A stretch of 64,000 nt of DNA from Odobenus rosmarus divergens (taxonomy: Eukaryota > Chordata > Mammalia > Carnivora > Odobenidae). The position numbers and the translations under genes were made by a program. Below, one piece after another: positions 47,660 to 60,406 of the stretch; the stretch's first letter is position 1; each line of letters starts with the position of its first letter. A model generated the notes under the pieces. The model ran no database searches. It was not told the DNA's origin and saw only the letters and a list, made by a program, of their open reading frames with translations. The stretch is taken from assembly GCF_000321225.1 (NCBI RefSeq), contig NW_004452120.1, positions 65,123 to 129,122 of the forward strand. Reading direction: 5' to 3'.

Positions 47660-48426
47660 CGCAAGGCTCCTGGTTCCTTCTTCGCTCAACCACTCCTGCC
47701 CTCTTTTCAATCTCACTCCCTGTGCTGCCATTGCTTCTGCTGCTGTGGCTTTTCCTTCTTCTCCTTCTCTTTCTTCTTCATTTCCTTTTCTTCTTTTCCA
47801 GCAGCAGCAGCAGCAGCAGCAACAACAGGCGTCAGTCTCCATTACTTTCCAAACTGAGGGCAGGTCTCACTGAGTGAAGGAACCTGAGGAGCTTCTTTCT
47901 TTTTCTAGAAGAATTCCTCATCGGGTCAGGCTTCTCACTCTGCTCATTTCTCTTCTTCCTTCTCCTCTTCCTCATCAGGTATCAGAGAATATTTAGTTCC
48001 TTATGTTTCCATAAAACAATCCTTTGCAAAGTGGTCTTTATAGCCACACTGCTTGCAGGTGGTGTACAGGACAGCCTTGAGGGTGATCTGCCCAGTGTAA
48101 TCATGGAAGGACTGCCTCTGCCTCTCTTCTTGCTCAGTGATAACATTGTTGGCATCAAGGTCTTTCTCAGTCCCCTGGTTGACAACTTTCATGGAGACGG
48201 ATAATTTTATCCTATCATTTTTCATCTGTCGGCCAATAAGCTTCTCCCCCACCTTTTCTCTGACATCTACCATCTCAGAGGGCTTATCCATGCAACAGGA
48301 TGACCTGTGAGTTCGACAGACAAGACCTTGTTTCCGACAGCCTGGGATTTTGATAAAAGTTTCATAGTCTGTCACCATAACAACCTCTGGTTGGAAAATA
48401 GTGTAGACAGCAGGCAAGTCCTCCAT
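47660..48426 (-). pseudogene. ZCCHC17: ZCCHC17 processed pseudogene (S1 domain / CCHC zinc knuckle protein)
   Basis: An open frame of 141 codons (48426 down to 48001) matches the N-terminal two thirds of ZCCHC17 (pNO40/PS1D), a nucleolar RNA-binding protein associated with the large ribosomal subunit. Visible parts are the S1-like segment near the start (YTIFQ ... GCRKQGLV) and the zinc knuckle of form CX2CX4HX4C just before the stop. The similarity continues past a stop at 48001: TKYSLIPDEEEE and then SRKRKK are recognisable but interrupted by stops and a 2-nt loss near 47930. A poorly matching stretch with a CAG/CTG run follows (about 47800-47900). A serine/lysine-rich tail-like segment can be traced to about 47660. 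Exons are joined without introns, so this is a retrocopy. It is broken and not expected to make the full protein. The ends are uncertain and no poly(A) tail was found. Confidence 0.85.
47799..47820. repeat. (CAG)7 microsatellite inside the ZCCHC17 pseudogene
   Basis: Seven CAG triplets followed by two AAC triplets. It lies in the Lys/Ser-rich part of the pseudogene, where the alignment to ZCCHC17 is disturbed, so expansion may be part of its decay. Confidence 0.85.
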
Positions 48427-50352
48427 GGTCTTGGGTCTTCCTGAATTAATCCTTAAAGTTCTATGGCTCCTCCATTTCTCTTCTGTTAAATGTACTTCAA
48501 GAGTCTGTCAGCTCTTGGTCTCCTGGCCACAGCATTGTGTGAAACACCAAGACCCAGGCCTTTTTTGGCACTTTTATTTGGCAATTTGACAGGACTCAAT
48601 AAATGTTTGTTATACAGGCAGATGAAGAAAATTTTTTAAATAACATTTGTTTCATTGCAGTTTGTTGTTGTTTGCGACTATTTTCTAAGTAACTAGATTT
48701 ATAGAATATGGCTGTGTTGGCCTATTTCATTTTTCTTAGCACTACTGGAAATAGCTGAGACATTGGACAGGAATTATTGCCAGGGTTATATTAAATACAT
48801 TTAACTAAAGTAAAACAACATCAATTCATCTGTTCTTTATGAAATTGGCAAGCCTACCTTCTCTGTGGTGCCAAATTTTGGATATATATGTATTTTGTAT
48901 CTGAAAAGTAGTTATATGCCTAAGGATGTGGGGGATCTTCCTGTACAGATTTTTGTGATGTTTTGGCTCCCTAAAGTTCTCATGCAATAAATGGAATTGT
49001 TCTTCTGGGATCCATCTTGGAACTACTATATGCTTGCTGTTTGGCTGCCTGTGTGATGCTAGAATGCCTTTATGACCACCCCAAACCCTCACTGGTTTTG
49101 CCTGAGAAGAAGTGAACTACTTTTCCTTTCTGCTGGACGCATCATCTTTTCACTCCACTATTGGAGTCTACTTTCCTCTCTCCCCTTTCTTAACTCCTGT
49201 CTGGGCTCATTTTTCAAATGACTCCAAGGGAAATCTCATATCTAGTAGCTCTCTGAGGGCAGAACAAATAGCTCTCAGTTCCAGTCTCTTATAATATCCT
49301 AAGAACAGAATAAAAGGTGTGGGAGTTTTCTGAAATGGAGCATGGAGGACTGAAGGAATGTCCAATAAGCTAATGCTTGCCTCCTATTTTCTTGATTTTT
49401 CAGAGGTGGATCCTTTTAGTGTATGCATTTCTTTTAAGAGGCATGGCATATATTTGAATATATTGAGGAACTCTGTAGAGCAAATATAGATTCATGCATT
49501 TTTTTGGACAAAGTAGAAGTAAAATTGTAAATGCATTATAAGTACATATATATGTATATTTAAAAACATATTTCCTACCTACGATTATATAAAAACAAGG
49601 AAATTGCCTTTCACAGTGACATTGGGTGGATGTACATAGTGGTATATTTAAAATAAAAAATGTCAGTTAGATAAACAAAATACCATGATTATCAAAATGA
49701 CACTGAGTCTGAAAATTACAAAGTAAAAAAAAGTATTATATCCTAACATACAGGAAAAAGTGTGGTGTGATGAGCAATATACAATACTAATGCTAGAATA
49801 TTGTTTCTAAGGAAAAAAAAACATGATTCTGAGTATACTTAACTCTATGAACCTCAGGTTTTTAATCTATAAAATAAAATGAATATTTAATATTAATAAT
49901 AATTATTAATATTTAATGAGTATTTACTCTGCCTTTATCACAGAGTAATTGGAAGGATAATTAACATCATAAAAGTGAAAATGCTTTAATACCTCCAAAG
50001 TGCTACAGATATAGGCTTTATTTAATATAGTTAATAAAAATATATGCAAACAATATTATCACCAGAAAAAGCCAGAAATCAAGAAGTTTCAATTTGTTAA
50101 TTGTGGGGGAGGGCATACACTACATGAGGATAAAGTTCTACATGTTAAAAGCTTAGCTTTTTGTGTTTATTTAACAAAACGTTGCGATAGTGTTTTTTTC
50201 CAGAATATCTGAAATTCAAGTATGACCCAACAAACAGCTGCAGAAGATGCTTCTATATGGTTAAAAAGTTAAAAAATATAATAGCACATTATTAGAAAAA
50301 ATCGAATAGTAACAGAAAGCTGATAATGAGCAGTTCCCATCCTACTCCCTTT
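48427..50352. other. Intergenic, nothing recognised
   Basis: The first 100 bp may be 5' UTR of the ZCCHC17 retrocopy. The rest is AT-rich without recognised genes or repeats. Confidence 0.45.
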
Positions 50353-50367
50353 CCTAGAAGCAAAGTT

Positions 50368-50563
50368 GTTTTTTTTTTAAAGATTTTATTTATTTCTTTG
50401 ACAGAGAGACACAGCGAGAGAGGGAACACAAGCAGGGGGAGTGGGAGAGGGAGAAGCAGGCTCTCCTCTGAGCAGGGAGCCCGATGCGGGGCTCGATCCC
50501 AGGACCCCGGGATCATGACCTGAGCCCAAGGCAGACGCTTAACGACTGAGCCACCCAGGCGCA
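50368..50563 (-). mobile_element. CAN-SINE, young-looking
   Basis: Minus orientation, close to consensus. Target repeats CCTAGAAGCAAAGTT (50353) and CCTAGAAACGAAGTT (50564). Confidence 0.94.
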
Positions 50564-50624
50564 CCTAGAAACGAAGTTCTAATTCAGCTGTTTCTTCTGA
50601 TATTTTTCCAAATTATATGTTTCT

Positions 50625-50787
50625 TTTTTTTTTAAGATTTTATTTACTTATTTGAGAGAGCACGTGAGAGCACATGAGCAAGGGGAGGGACAGAGGGAGA
50701 AGCAGACTCCCCGCTGAGCAGGGAGCCCTGCGGCTGGATCCCAGGACCCTGGGATCAAGACCTGAGCCTGAGCCCAAGATGCCCCTG
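50625..50787 (-). mobile_element. CAN-SINE with deleted head
   Basis: Minus orientation. Perfect target repeats AATTATATGTTTCT at 50611-50624 and 50788-50801. The tRNA head is mostly missing, with the body joined directly to ATGCCCC. Confidence 0.93.
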
Positions 50788-51029
50788 AATTATATGTTTC
50801 TAAGAATAGTTTTTGGGTTGATGACTTTTAGATTCTACCGTTTGACTTTCTATAATAAAAATGAAGATTTAGCTTTTTAAACCTCCCCAGCACTCCTCCA
50901 TTTCTCTCAACTTTATCCCATCAAACACTGAAATCAAACCAAGGATTTGCTTTCATCAATATTTATGCAAATACAGCTCCACTAGAGTCAAAGTAATGCA
51001 CCTTGTGGCAAACCCTCACTTGTGAGGTT

Positions 51030-51890
51030 TTTGTATTGTACAATAATTGTCCTACTTTTCACATGCCCAGTTTGCTGTCTCAATATTTTTAATTTATACC
51101 TTCCCCTTTGTAGCTCTCCGTTCATTCTCCTTAATCTAGATTGTTTCCAGCAGCTACCTCACATTGAGGTCTCTGTTCATTGTCTTCCTGATTTGATCCT
51201 ATATTTTCTGAATCCCAGCTTTCTCTTTCTTGATTTACTCATGAATTTGCTGAAGAATGTTTTTCAGGACTTCCCGAGAAAGTCTCATGGGAGGTAAATT
51301 TGTGGAAATTTGGCACATATAAAAATGCCTGATGTTCTTGTATTCTCCCATGTGATGAGGGTTTGGCTGGGTAGAGTTTTAGTTTGAAAAGCATTTTTCA
51401 CTCAGAATTTCAAAGTATTGCTCCAATGTCATTTAATATTTAGTGCTGCTTGTGAGAAATATCAGTCTTGCTCCTTTGTTCATGACTTGTTTCTTTTAAA
51501 TTTCTGGAGAATTTAGAATTTTATCTCTATGTCCTATACTAAAATTTCAAAATAATGTGTGCTCTGGTTATGGATCTGTTTTTATTCTTTTTGCTGGGTA
51601 GTGGAAGGTTTTTTCAATTAGAAATGTATACTCTTTATTTCAGGGAAATTTTCTTGATTTCTTTCTTTAATACTCTCTTCCTTCAAATTTTCTTTATTTT
51701 TTATAAATCTAATTTATTAAATATTAAATTTTCTATATAATACCTCTAAATTTCTTAATTTTTGCTCATAGTTTTCTTTGTTCTTTCTGTTTTTCTCTCC
51801 TCCTCTCTGCACATTCTATTTCCTTGATATTGTCTTTCAAAATTTTTATTACAATTTTTTCAGCAATTATATTTTATGAAATAAAGAGTT
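51030..51890 (-). mobile_element. Possible HAL1/L1 ORF1-derived fragment, antisense
   Basis: T-rich sequence resembling the complement of L1 or HAL1 ORF1 regions (the block around 51415-51520). It is strongly diverged and assigned by overall resemblance only. Confidence 0.4.
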
Positions 51891-51925
51891 ATTTCCTGTT
51901 TTCTGATATTTTTCATTTCCAAAGT

Positions 51926-52575
51926 GTGGTGGACAGATTTCTAAGAAGGCCTCCAAAATTCTTGTCATCTCGTGTACACACCTTAAATAATTAACTCCTC
52001 TTGGGTGTGGAAGGAAACTATGATTATGATGGTATATTGTTTTCTTGACTATATTACTTTACATGAAAGAAAGGATTTTGCACAAGCAATTAAGTTATTG
52101 ACAGTAGACTTTGACATAATTAAGAGGAAGGTTGTAATGTGTAGGCTTGAGGTAATCAGTTGACTCCTTCAAAGGGAGCCCATTGGTCAGTGATAGAAGT
52201 CAGAGTTCTGTACTCCTGCTGGTCTAGAGGCAAGTAGCATTCAGGTTAAAAATGGATTATGGGGCCCACCTGAGAAGGAACTGTTGGGTGCTCTCTAGGA
52301 AATGAGAAAGAACTGGCTTCTCTCTTTTGCTGGTCTATGGCTAGCAAAAAAACTCAGGGATTTCACTCAGTCCTATAACCACAAGGAAGTGAATTCTTTC
52401 ACCAACCAGTTGGCTTGGAAGAAGAGTCTGAGCTTCAGATAAGACCCCAGACCTGGCCAACACCTGACTGCAGCCTTGCAAGACCCTGAGCAGAGGTACT
52501 GTAAGATAATAAACTTATGTTGTTTTAAGCCACAGGTTTGTGGTAATTTACCACACAGCAATAGAAAACTAATAC
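51926..52575 (+). mobile_element. MaLR (MLT1-type) LTR-like element
   Basis: Starts with a GTGGTGGACAGATTTCTAAGAAGGCC-type LTR head. It ends with the characteristic GATAATAAACTTATGTTGTTTTAAGCC ... CTAATACACA tail of mammalian MaLR LTRs, which includes an AATAAA signal. No internal region was recognised, so this is a solo LTR or fragment. Confidence 0.6.
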
Positions 52576-53420
52576 ACACAGCAACTTCTTGTTTTGTGGA
52601 TGGATTATCTTTCTCACCCACCTTCCCTCCATTACTTCATTTGTTCCTTTATTATTTTAGGCTCTTTTCTTGAGTTAAAAGCTCTCCTCAAATAGTGGTT
52701 ATTTTTAGTCTTCCTATGTTTAAATGTGAGACATTAAGAAGGGAATCAGGTACCTGAGTGACGCCTTGTGACAAACAAGATTCCATTTAGGTAGATACAG
52801 CCAGAGATGTGGAGATCTTTTCTCTGTTCCTATTGAATTTCTCTGAAGAGAAATGTTTGAAACTCTGGCTAAGTGCTCAAGGCCTGCCTGGCTATGAGAA
52901 CTCCCCTGTGAGCTGGGCAAGAAAGTCTGAGTGTTGACAAACTTAAAGGCTATCAGTTAAGTCCTATTTTCAGTCCTGAGCTAATTTCTACTATGACCAT
53001 AAGCACTTTAAGTATTCCAGAGGAAATGCCTCAGATTCATCTTGCCTAGAGGGTAAATGTTTGGATGCCAGTGTTCTGTGTGTCTGTGTGTGGCCACTTT
53101 AAGTATTGACCTGAAATAAATCTCCTTTGCCATGTAGGCCTCAAAGCTGCCGTCCGTTGCGCATGTGGCTGGCCGCTGAGACTGCCTCATGTCTGAGCCA
53201 TAAATCAGTTCTCTTCAACTTTGTATTCCCTTATTTACACACTTTAGATGATAGGATTGACAAAAATGATCCATTTTTTTGAAATGGAAATTAACAGAAA
53301 ACGTACTATTAAATGCAGTTTACTGTGCTGTGGAACTTTACTAAGATTATTTTTATGCACATGGAGGTTTACAATGCAGAAGCATTTGAACTGTGAGGGA
53401 GGAGAGAAAAACTGATTTTT
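52576..53420. other. Intergenic, possible unassigned LTR-like sequence
   Basis: GAAATAAATCTCC followed by a GC-richer stretch at 53145-53200 is reminiscent of an LTR 3' end, but I could not place it in a family. Confidence 0.25.
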
Positions 53421-53626
53421 TGTTTTATTTTACTTATTTACTATTTTTTTAAGATTTATTTATCTATTTGAGAGAGAGAGTGAGAGAGAGAGAACAAGTA
53501 GGGGAGAGGGAAAAGCAGGCTCCCCACTGAGCAGGGAACCTGATGTGGGGCTCGATTCCAGGACCCTAGAATCATGACCTGAGCCCAAGGTCGGCACTTA
53601 ACCAACTAAGCCACCCAGGTGCCCCT
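53421..53626 (-). mobile_element. CAN-SINE
   Basis: Minus orientation, head AAGCCACCCAGGTGCCCC. Target repeats around TGATTTTTT (53413 and 53628). The left limit within the T-rich tail is approximate. Confidence 0.9.
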
Positions 53627-56600
53627 TGATTTTTTAAAATATGGTTTGGAATATAGGTTTGATAAATATGAATTATTCTATACAGTTATGGTTTTGAATG
53701 TAGCTGCAAAAATAATAATGACTGACATCTGAGGGATTCAGTTGTCACAACTCCTCTCCCCTTCAGTTACTGTCTGGCTGAAGGCACCTGAGTATTTAAC
53801 TGAGGGCCCCTTCACCAGGGGCGACAAATGTTTGTGGCCGACTATTGCATTCCTTCCATTGCTCACCACCCCCTTTTGCCCAAATGGCAATATTCTTGAT
53901 GAAACAGAACCGAGGCTGCTCTGTTTATGGAAACTCTCTCACTGAGTCAGATAAATATCTCCATATATGCAGGTCAGATTAATCAGCCCCCTTGTAGGGA
54001 GTGGCTTAACTGTTAAGTAAATATTAGCTACTGTTTCTGCCTTCTAGGTGAGGTAGAGGAAAAATAAAAAAAAAATTAAAGTCATAAAAGTGCTCTAACA
54101 GAAAAAAATCTATGACTCTACATTAAGAAATCATAAAATAAATTCATAGGACCTGTGTTAAGGAAGATGTAAATATCAGAGGTGTGAAAGACTCTTCTTG
54201 CCCCTAGCCCCAAATCCTAATGAAATCTACAGGGATGCAAGCATTTGTGTATATAAGCATACAGAGGTTAAGCTATTGCTATAGTGATATAAGTGAATTG
54301 CTGGAGTTGTATAAATGAATAATGAGATTTTAAAGTGGAAAGATTACATGGAAAAGAGTGAGATTTGAGCGGAGATTAATAATGTGCAATGAGTCACAAA
54401 TATAGTGGTGTATTATTGCCATATTCCTTGTGTGTGAAGATCAGATCTATGTCTTCATAATAGCAAACAAAGAGGATTTGGGTTTATATTCAAAAATTCT
54501 ATAAGATAAAGGAAAACTGAAAATAATTGTTTCTAAATTGACATATAACTCATTCTTATTTCCAAAGAGCTTTTAGACTTTGAGGAACTATTCATCAAGA
54601 TTACATTTGAATTGTTCACTTATTTCAACTACATTTCTGGATTTTTGAAAATATGATATAATATTCACATTATTATTGCTTTTTTGGAGTGAGGGAGAAA
54701 GTAGTTATTATTATTAATATAAGTAATAACAAAGTTGTGATTGCAGAAGATAAGATCAGAAGAGTCAGCAGAAGTAAGAATCACAAAAAAATAAGAATCA
54801 CATTTTATTTTTTAATTTGGTTTATTTGAAAATACCTATTGCAACAGCTTATGGGTATATAATATAATATAAACCAGTAATTATAGTTAAAATATACATG
54901 CAATAAGGACACAGTAAATATGAAAAGAAGACCAAAAAAGACAAAAATATACTAAATGCCCAAACCAGACTAAGTACTAAGAAGACCAGATTAGGTGGTA
55001 GCTGATGTTATATGATTTCCAAAACATATAACTTAAGCTTCCACCCTTCCCTAGGAAGAAAATTCTAAGCTTTTTCTCCCTGCTTGTAGGTGATTTTGTA
55101 TTTTTCTCTTTGAAATATGCTCAGGGGTATTCTGGTGGGTTATTTTGAACATACATTATAGATAAATAGAATAGATAATACCATCTTTTCTTCATGTGCT
55201 GATAACCAATTACTAAAAACCATGCAAAACAGAAGACATAGTAATAAATTGGTTAGTGAAAAGATGAAAAATCTATTCTGTGAAGTGACCTATTTACCTA
55301 GGTTGAGTGAATGATCCCTTCCTTGCAGCTTTAAGTATGTTTATTCTTTTCTAGTGCCCTGAACAGCAATATTCAGGCACCCCCAAAAAAGCAAATTAAA
55401 TTCATAGGGGATGACACTATCTTTCAGAGCTGCATAATTTTATTTGTCATGTTAAGACTCCTCAAATAAAATACTTAGGCAACTTTGTCAGTGACTTGGC
55501 CAGCCTTAAATTAGTGAGGGCAATAGATTATTTCACATTTTACCTTCATCTTCCTTCTTTCTTTTCTTTTTTCTAACCCCTTACTAAAAATGATTCTCTA
55601 AAGTGCTGGGTACTTCAAACAGATTTGTAGCTGACATAAAAAAAATTTTAAATCCTTTAGGGGTCAAATGTGCTTACATCTAACATTTTCCTTTTCCCTC
55701 AATTTATAAATGCTCTCATCATACAGAACATAGCACTAAACCATATGAAATCATGGAAGATGAATGTAATAAAATTCCTTTTACATGGAAGTTTTCTTTT
55801 GTGGATATAGTTCTTTTGTGAAAATCTATAACACCTCTTGAATAAAAATATTTAAATAGTTGCTTGCTCATCAACCATTAAGGCTGTGGAATTCAAGTAA
55901 TATGAATAGCTTTTAAAGCCACATTCTCAGGAAAATAAGGATTCTATGTCTGTGTATCTCCCATTGGGGATCAGCAACCTTTTTTTTTTTTAATATAAAA
56001 GGATTGTTGCATTAATGACCTCATAGTTTGTAATGTATATGAATTGTGACTTGTTAGAAATTAATTTGCCCACATATTGCTGGTTAACTAGCCTTTAGTT
56101 TTATCTTAAAATATTTACTATATTCAAAGCTAATAGCACTGTTTGCTTAAATATATAGCAGTTTTCTAAAGTGTCCTAGAATTCAGACTTTTTACAAAAT
56201 CAGACTTGGCAAAAATATTCTGAATTAGCGAGTTTTTAAATTGATTTCACTCATTTATTAATTCTAAAATATATATTGGGCTCTTTGTATTCATCAGATC
56301 CTTTTGGATATATGCTGAGTGGATCTCAGTCCTTTCCCTCAGAGGAATTCTTGTCCAGTTTGGGAGGTACAGGTAAATAAACGATGTGAAAAGTGTAGTG
56401 CAAATCCAGTGATGTACAGAGGATAGAAGTTCAGGAATGTATCTACAGAGGAAGCAACTTCTCTGTTGAAATTTAAGGACTAACTGATTTTCTGGGTATA
56501 CAATAGTTAGAAAGACATTGCATTCAAAGAATCCATATGCAAAGGAATCAGGGAATCAAAATAGAATTCTGAAGAAACTTACATGAAATGATAAAAATCA

Positions 56601-56737
56601 CTGATGAAGTCAGCATAGAAATAATACTGCCTAATGCCTAGTTAACCTAGAATGTAAGGTTTGAGTAGATGGAATTGACACCACAGTTTAGTAGGATTAA
56701 TGATGAAGGCTTCTAAAGGTAGCCTTTCCAACAGACC
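53627..56737. other. Intergenic, no gene or young repeat recognised
   Basis: About 3.1 kb of AT-rich DNA with no long ORF. It ends at the target site of the L1 at 56756. Confidence 0.5.
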
Positions 56738-56755
56738 AAAAGGATATCAAAACTT
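56738..56755 (+). repeat. Target-site duplication, left copy
   Basis: AAAAGGATATCAAAACTT, identical to 59421-59438 and bounding the L1 between them. Confidence 0.95.
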
Positions 56756-59420
56756 TAATTTTTTGAAACAGCTTCCTGAAGCTGTTTCAAAAATAGAAAC
56801 AGGAGGAAAGATTCCAGACTCATTCTATGAGGCCAGCATTACCTTAATCCCAAAACCAGGCAAAGACCCCATCAAAAAGGAGAATTGCAGACCATAATCC
56901 CTGATGAATATGGATTCCAAAATCTTCAAAAAATCCTAGCTAATAGGATCCAACAATACATTAAAAGGATCATCCACCACGACCAAGTGGGATTTATCCC
57001 CGGGATGCAACGGTGGTTCAACATTCACAAATCAATCAATGTGATCGAGCACATGAATAAGAGGAGGGAGAAGAACCATTTGGTCCTCTCAATTGATGCA
57101 GAAAAAGCATTTGACAAAATACAGCATCTTTCCTGATTAAAACTCTTCAGAGTATAGGGAGAGAGGGAACATTCCTCACGTTCATAAAATCCATCTATGA
57201 AAAACCCAGAGTGAATATCATCCTCAATGGGGAAAAGCTGAGAGCCTTTCTCTTAAGATCAGGAACACGTCAAGGATGCCCACTCTCGCCACTATTGTTC
57301 AACATAGTACTAGAAGTCCTAGGAACAGCGGTCAGACAACAAAGAGAAATAAAATTATTCAAATTGGCAAAGAACAAGTCAAATTCTCTCTCTTCACAGA
57401 GGACATGATACTTTATATGGAAAACCCAAAAGACTCCACCCCTGTAGAACTCATACAACAATTCAGTAATGTGGCAGGATACAAACTCAACGCACAGAAA
57501 TCAGTTGCTTTCTTGTACACTAGCAATGAAACTGTAGAAAGAAAAATTAGAGAATCAATTCCATTTACAATAACACCAAAAACCATAAGATACCTCAGAA
57601 TAAACCTAACCAAAGAGGTAAAGGATATATACTCTAGGAACTACAGAACACTCATGAAAGAAATTGAAGAAGACACAAAAAGGTGGAAAAACATTCCATG
57701 CTCATGGATTGGAAGAATAAACATTGTTAAAATGTCTATGCTGCCCAAGGCAATCTATACCCTCAACATCATCCCAATCAAAATTTCAATGACATTTTTC
57801 AAAGTGCTGGAACAAACAATCCTAAAATTTGTATGGAATCAGAAAAGATCCCAAATTGCCAAGGAAATGTTGAAAAAGAAAAACAAAGCCGGGGCTTCAC
57901 GTTACCTGACTTCAAGCTGTATTACAAAGCCATGATCACCAAGATAGCATGGTACTGGCACAAAAACAGACATATAGACCAATGGAACAGAATAGAGAAC
58001 CCAGATATGGACCCTCAACTCTATGGTCAAATAATCTTCGACAAAGCAGGGAAAAACATGCAATGGAAAAAAGACAGTCTCTTCAATAAATGGTGCTGGG
58101 AAAATTGGACAGCTATATACAGAAGAATGAAACTCAACCATTCTCTAATGCCATACACAAAGATAAACTCAAAATGGATGAAAGACCTCAATGTGAGACA
58201 GGAATCCATCAAAATCCTAGAGGAGAACATAGGCAGTAACCTCTTTGACATCGGCCACAGCAACTTCTTTCAAGATACATCTCCAAAGGCAAGTGAAACA
58301 AAACAGAAAATGAACTTTGGGGACTTCATCAAGATAAAAAGCTTCTGCACAGCAAAGGAAACAGTCAACAAAACAAAGAGGCAACCCACGGAATGGGAGA
58401 AGATATTTGCAAATGACACTACAGACAAAGGGCTGATATCCAAGATCTATAAAGAACTTCCCAAACTCAACACCCAAAAAACAAATAATCAAGTCAAAAA
58501 ATGGGCAGAAGACATGAACAGACACTTCTCCAAAGAAGACATACAAATGGCTAACAGATACATGAAAATATGTTCATCATCATTAGCCATCAGGGAAATT
58601 CAAATCAAAACCACATTGAGATACTACCTTACACCAGTTAGAATGGCAAAAATTGACAAGGCAAGAAACAACAAATGTTGGAGAGGTTGTGGAGAAAGGG
58701 GAACTCTCTTACACTGTTGGTGGGAATGCAAGTTGGTACAGCCACTTTGGAAAACAGTGTGGAGGTGCCTCAGAAAATTAAAAATAGAGCTACCCTATGA
58801 CCCAGCAATAGCACTCCTGGGTATTTACCCCAAAGACACAGATGTAGTGAAAAGAAGGGCCACATGCACCCCAATGTTCATAGCAGCAATGTCCGCAATA
58901 GCCAAACTGTGGAAAGAGCCGAGATGCCCTTCAACAGATGAGTGGATAAAGAAGATGTGGTCCATATATACAATGGACTATTACTCAGCCATCAGAAAGG
59001 ATGAATACCCAACTTTTACATCAACATGGATGGGACTGGAGGAGATTATGCTAAGTGAAATAAGTCAAGCAGAGAAAGTCAATTATCATATGGTTTCACT
59101 TATTTGTGGAACATAAGGAATAGCATGGAGGACATTAGGAGAAGGAAGGGAAAAATGAAGCGGGGGGAATCAGAGGGAGAGATGAACCATTAGACACTAT
59201 GGACTCCGAGAAACAAACTGAGGGTTTTAGAAGGGAGGGGGATGAAGGGGGATGGGTTAGCCCAGTAATGGGTATTAAGGAGGGCACGTATTGCATGGAG
59301 CACTGGGGGTTATATGAAAACAATGAATCATGGAACACTACATCAAAAACTAATGATGTACTGTATGGTGACTAACATAATAAAATAAAATAAAAATTAA
59401 AAAAAACAAATAAATTTTAA
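56756..59420 (+). mobile_element. 5'-truncated L1 retrotransposon with perfect 18-bp target-site duplication
   Basis: Carries the latter part of L1 ORF2 and the 3' UTR, and ends in an A-rich tail. The flanking 18-bp repeats are identical (56738-56755 and 59421-59438). The ORF2 remnants lie in several frames: about 56790-57135 and 57211-57410 cover part of the reverse transcriptase, and 57276-57935 and 57833-59116 the C-terminal region. Motif A (DAEKAFD) and motif B ([11 protein letters not shown]) are recognisable. The motif C position reads FTED instead of the usual FADD. Frameshifts lie near 57120, 57350 and 57840-57900. The element is dead. The 3' UTR (59117-59390) has the G-rich tract typical of L1. 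Confidence 0.95.
56760..56793. repeat. 16-bp inverted repeat at the L1 5' junction
   Basis: Arms 56760-56775 and 56778-56793 are perfect reverse complements with a 2-nt spacer. The right arm belongs to L1 ORF2; the left arm is the same L1 sequence inverted, lying next to the target-site duplication. Confidence 0.9.
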
Positions 59421-59438
59421 AAAAGGATATCAAAACTT
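59421..59438 (+). repeat. Target-site duplication, right copy
   Basis: Second copy of the 18-bp repeat, directly after the A-rich L1 tail. Confidence 0.95.
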
Positions 59439-59596
59439 CAGGTGAGTTTGAAATGCTTCATAATTTAAATGAAAAGTCAAAATAGCCACAGAAAGGAACT
59501 AGAATGTTTCAGATATATAAACTATCGATTCAGGAAGTGAGAAACTAACCACTCCAATTTTAAAGCCAAAATAGTCAACTGAAGTGAAGTGACTTA

Positions 59597-60406
59597 CATT
59601 GGGGTGCATGTACCCCTTTGAGTCTGTATTTTTGTTTCCTTTGGATAAACACCTAGTAGTGCAATTGCTGGATTATAGAGTAGTTCTATTTTTAACTTTT
59701 TGGGAGCCTCCATACTGTTTTCCAGAGTGATTGTACCAGTTTGCATTCTCACCAACAGGGCAAAAGTGTTCCCCTTTCTCTGCATCCTCACTAACATCTG
59801 TTGTTTCCTGAGTTGTTAAGTTTAGTCATTCTGACAGGTGTGAGGTGGTATCTCATTGTGGTTTTGATTTGTATTTCCTGATGATGAATGATGTTGACCA
59901 ACTTTTCATGTGTCTGTTAGTCATCTGGATATCTTTGGGAAAATGTCTATTTATGTCTCTGCCCATTTCTTACCTGGATTATTCGCGTTTTGGGTATTGA
60001 GGTGTGTCAGTTCTTTATGGATTTTGGGTCCTAACCCTTTATCAGATATGTCATTTGCAAATACCTTCTCCCATTCTGTTGGTTGTCTTTTGGTTTTGTC
60101 AACTATTTCCTTTGCTGTGCAGAAGTTTTCTATCTTGATCAAGTCCTAATAGTTCATTTTTGCTTTTGTTTCCCTTGCCTCAGGAGACATATCTAAAAAA
60201 ATGTTGCTACAACTGATGTCAAATAGGTTGCCGCCCGTGTTCTCCTCTAGAATTTTGATGGTTTCCTATGTTGCATTTAGGTCTTTCATCCATTTTGAAT
60301 TAATTTTTGTGTATGGTGTAAGAAAGTGGTACAGTTTCATTCTTCTGCATGTTGCTATCCAGTTTTCCCAACACCATTTGTTGAAGAGACTGTCCTTTTT
60401 CCATCC
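59597..60406 (-). mobile_element. Antisense L1 ORF2 C-terminal fragment
   Basis: Minus-strand ORF2 sequence beginning [14 protein letters not shown] next to the MEMO1 pseudogene and ending at RGTCTPM near 59597. It is truncated before the ORF2 stop and 3' UTR. Stops and frameshifts are present. Together with 61050-62990 it may be one element with a replaced interior. Confidence 0.85.

Noticed and set aside
53100..53220. Endogenous retrovirus LTR
   Set aside because: Only a vague AATAAA plus GC-rich end; no matching second LTR, primer site or internal region was seen.
57833..59116. 427-codon ORF as a host gene
   Set aside because: It is the C-terminal part of L1 ORF2 inside a truncated element with a target-site duplication.
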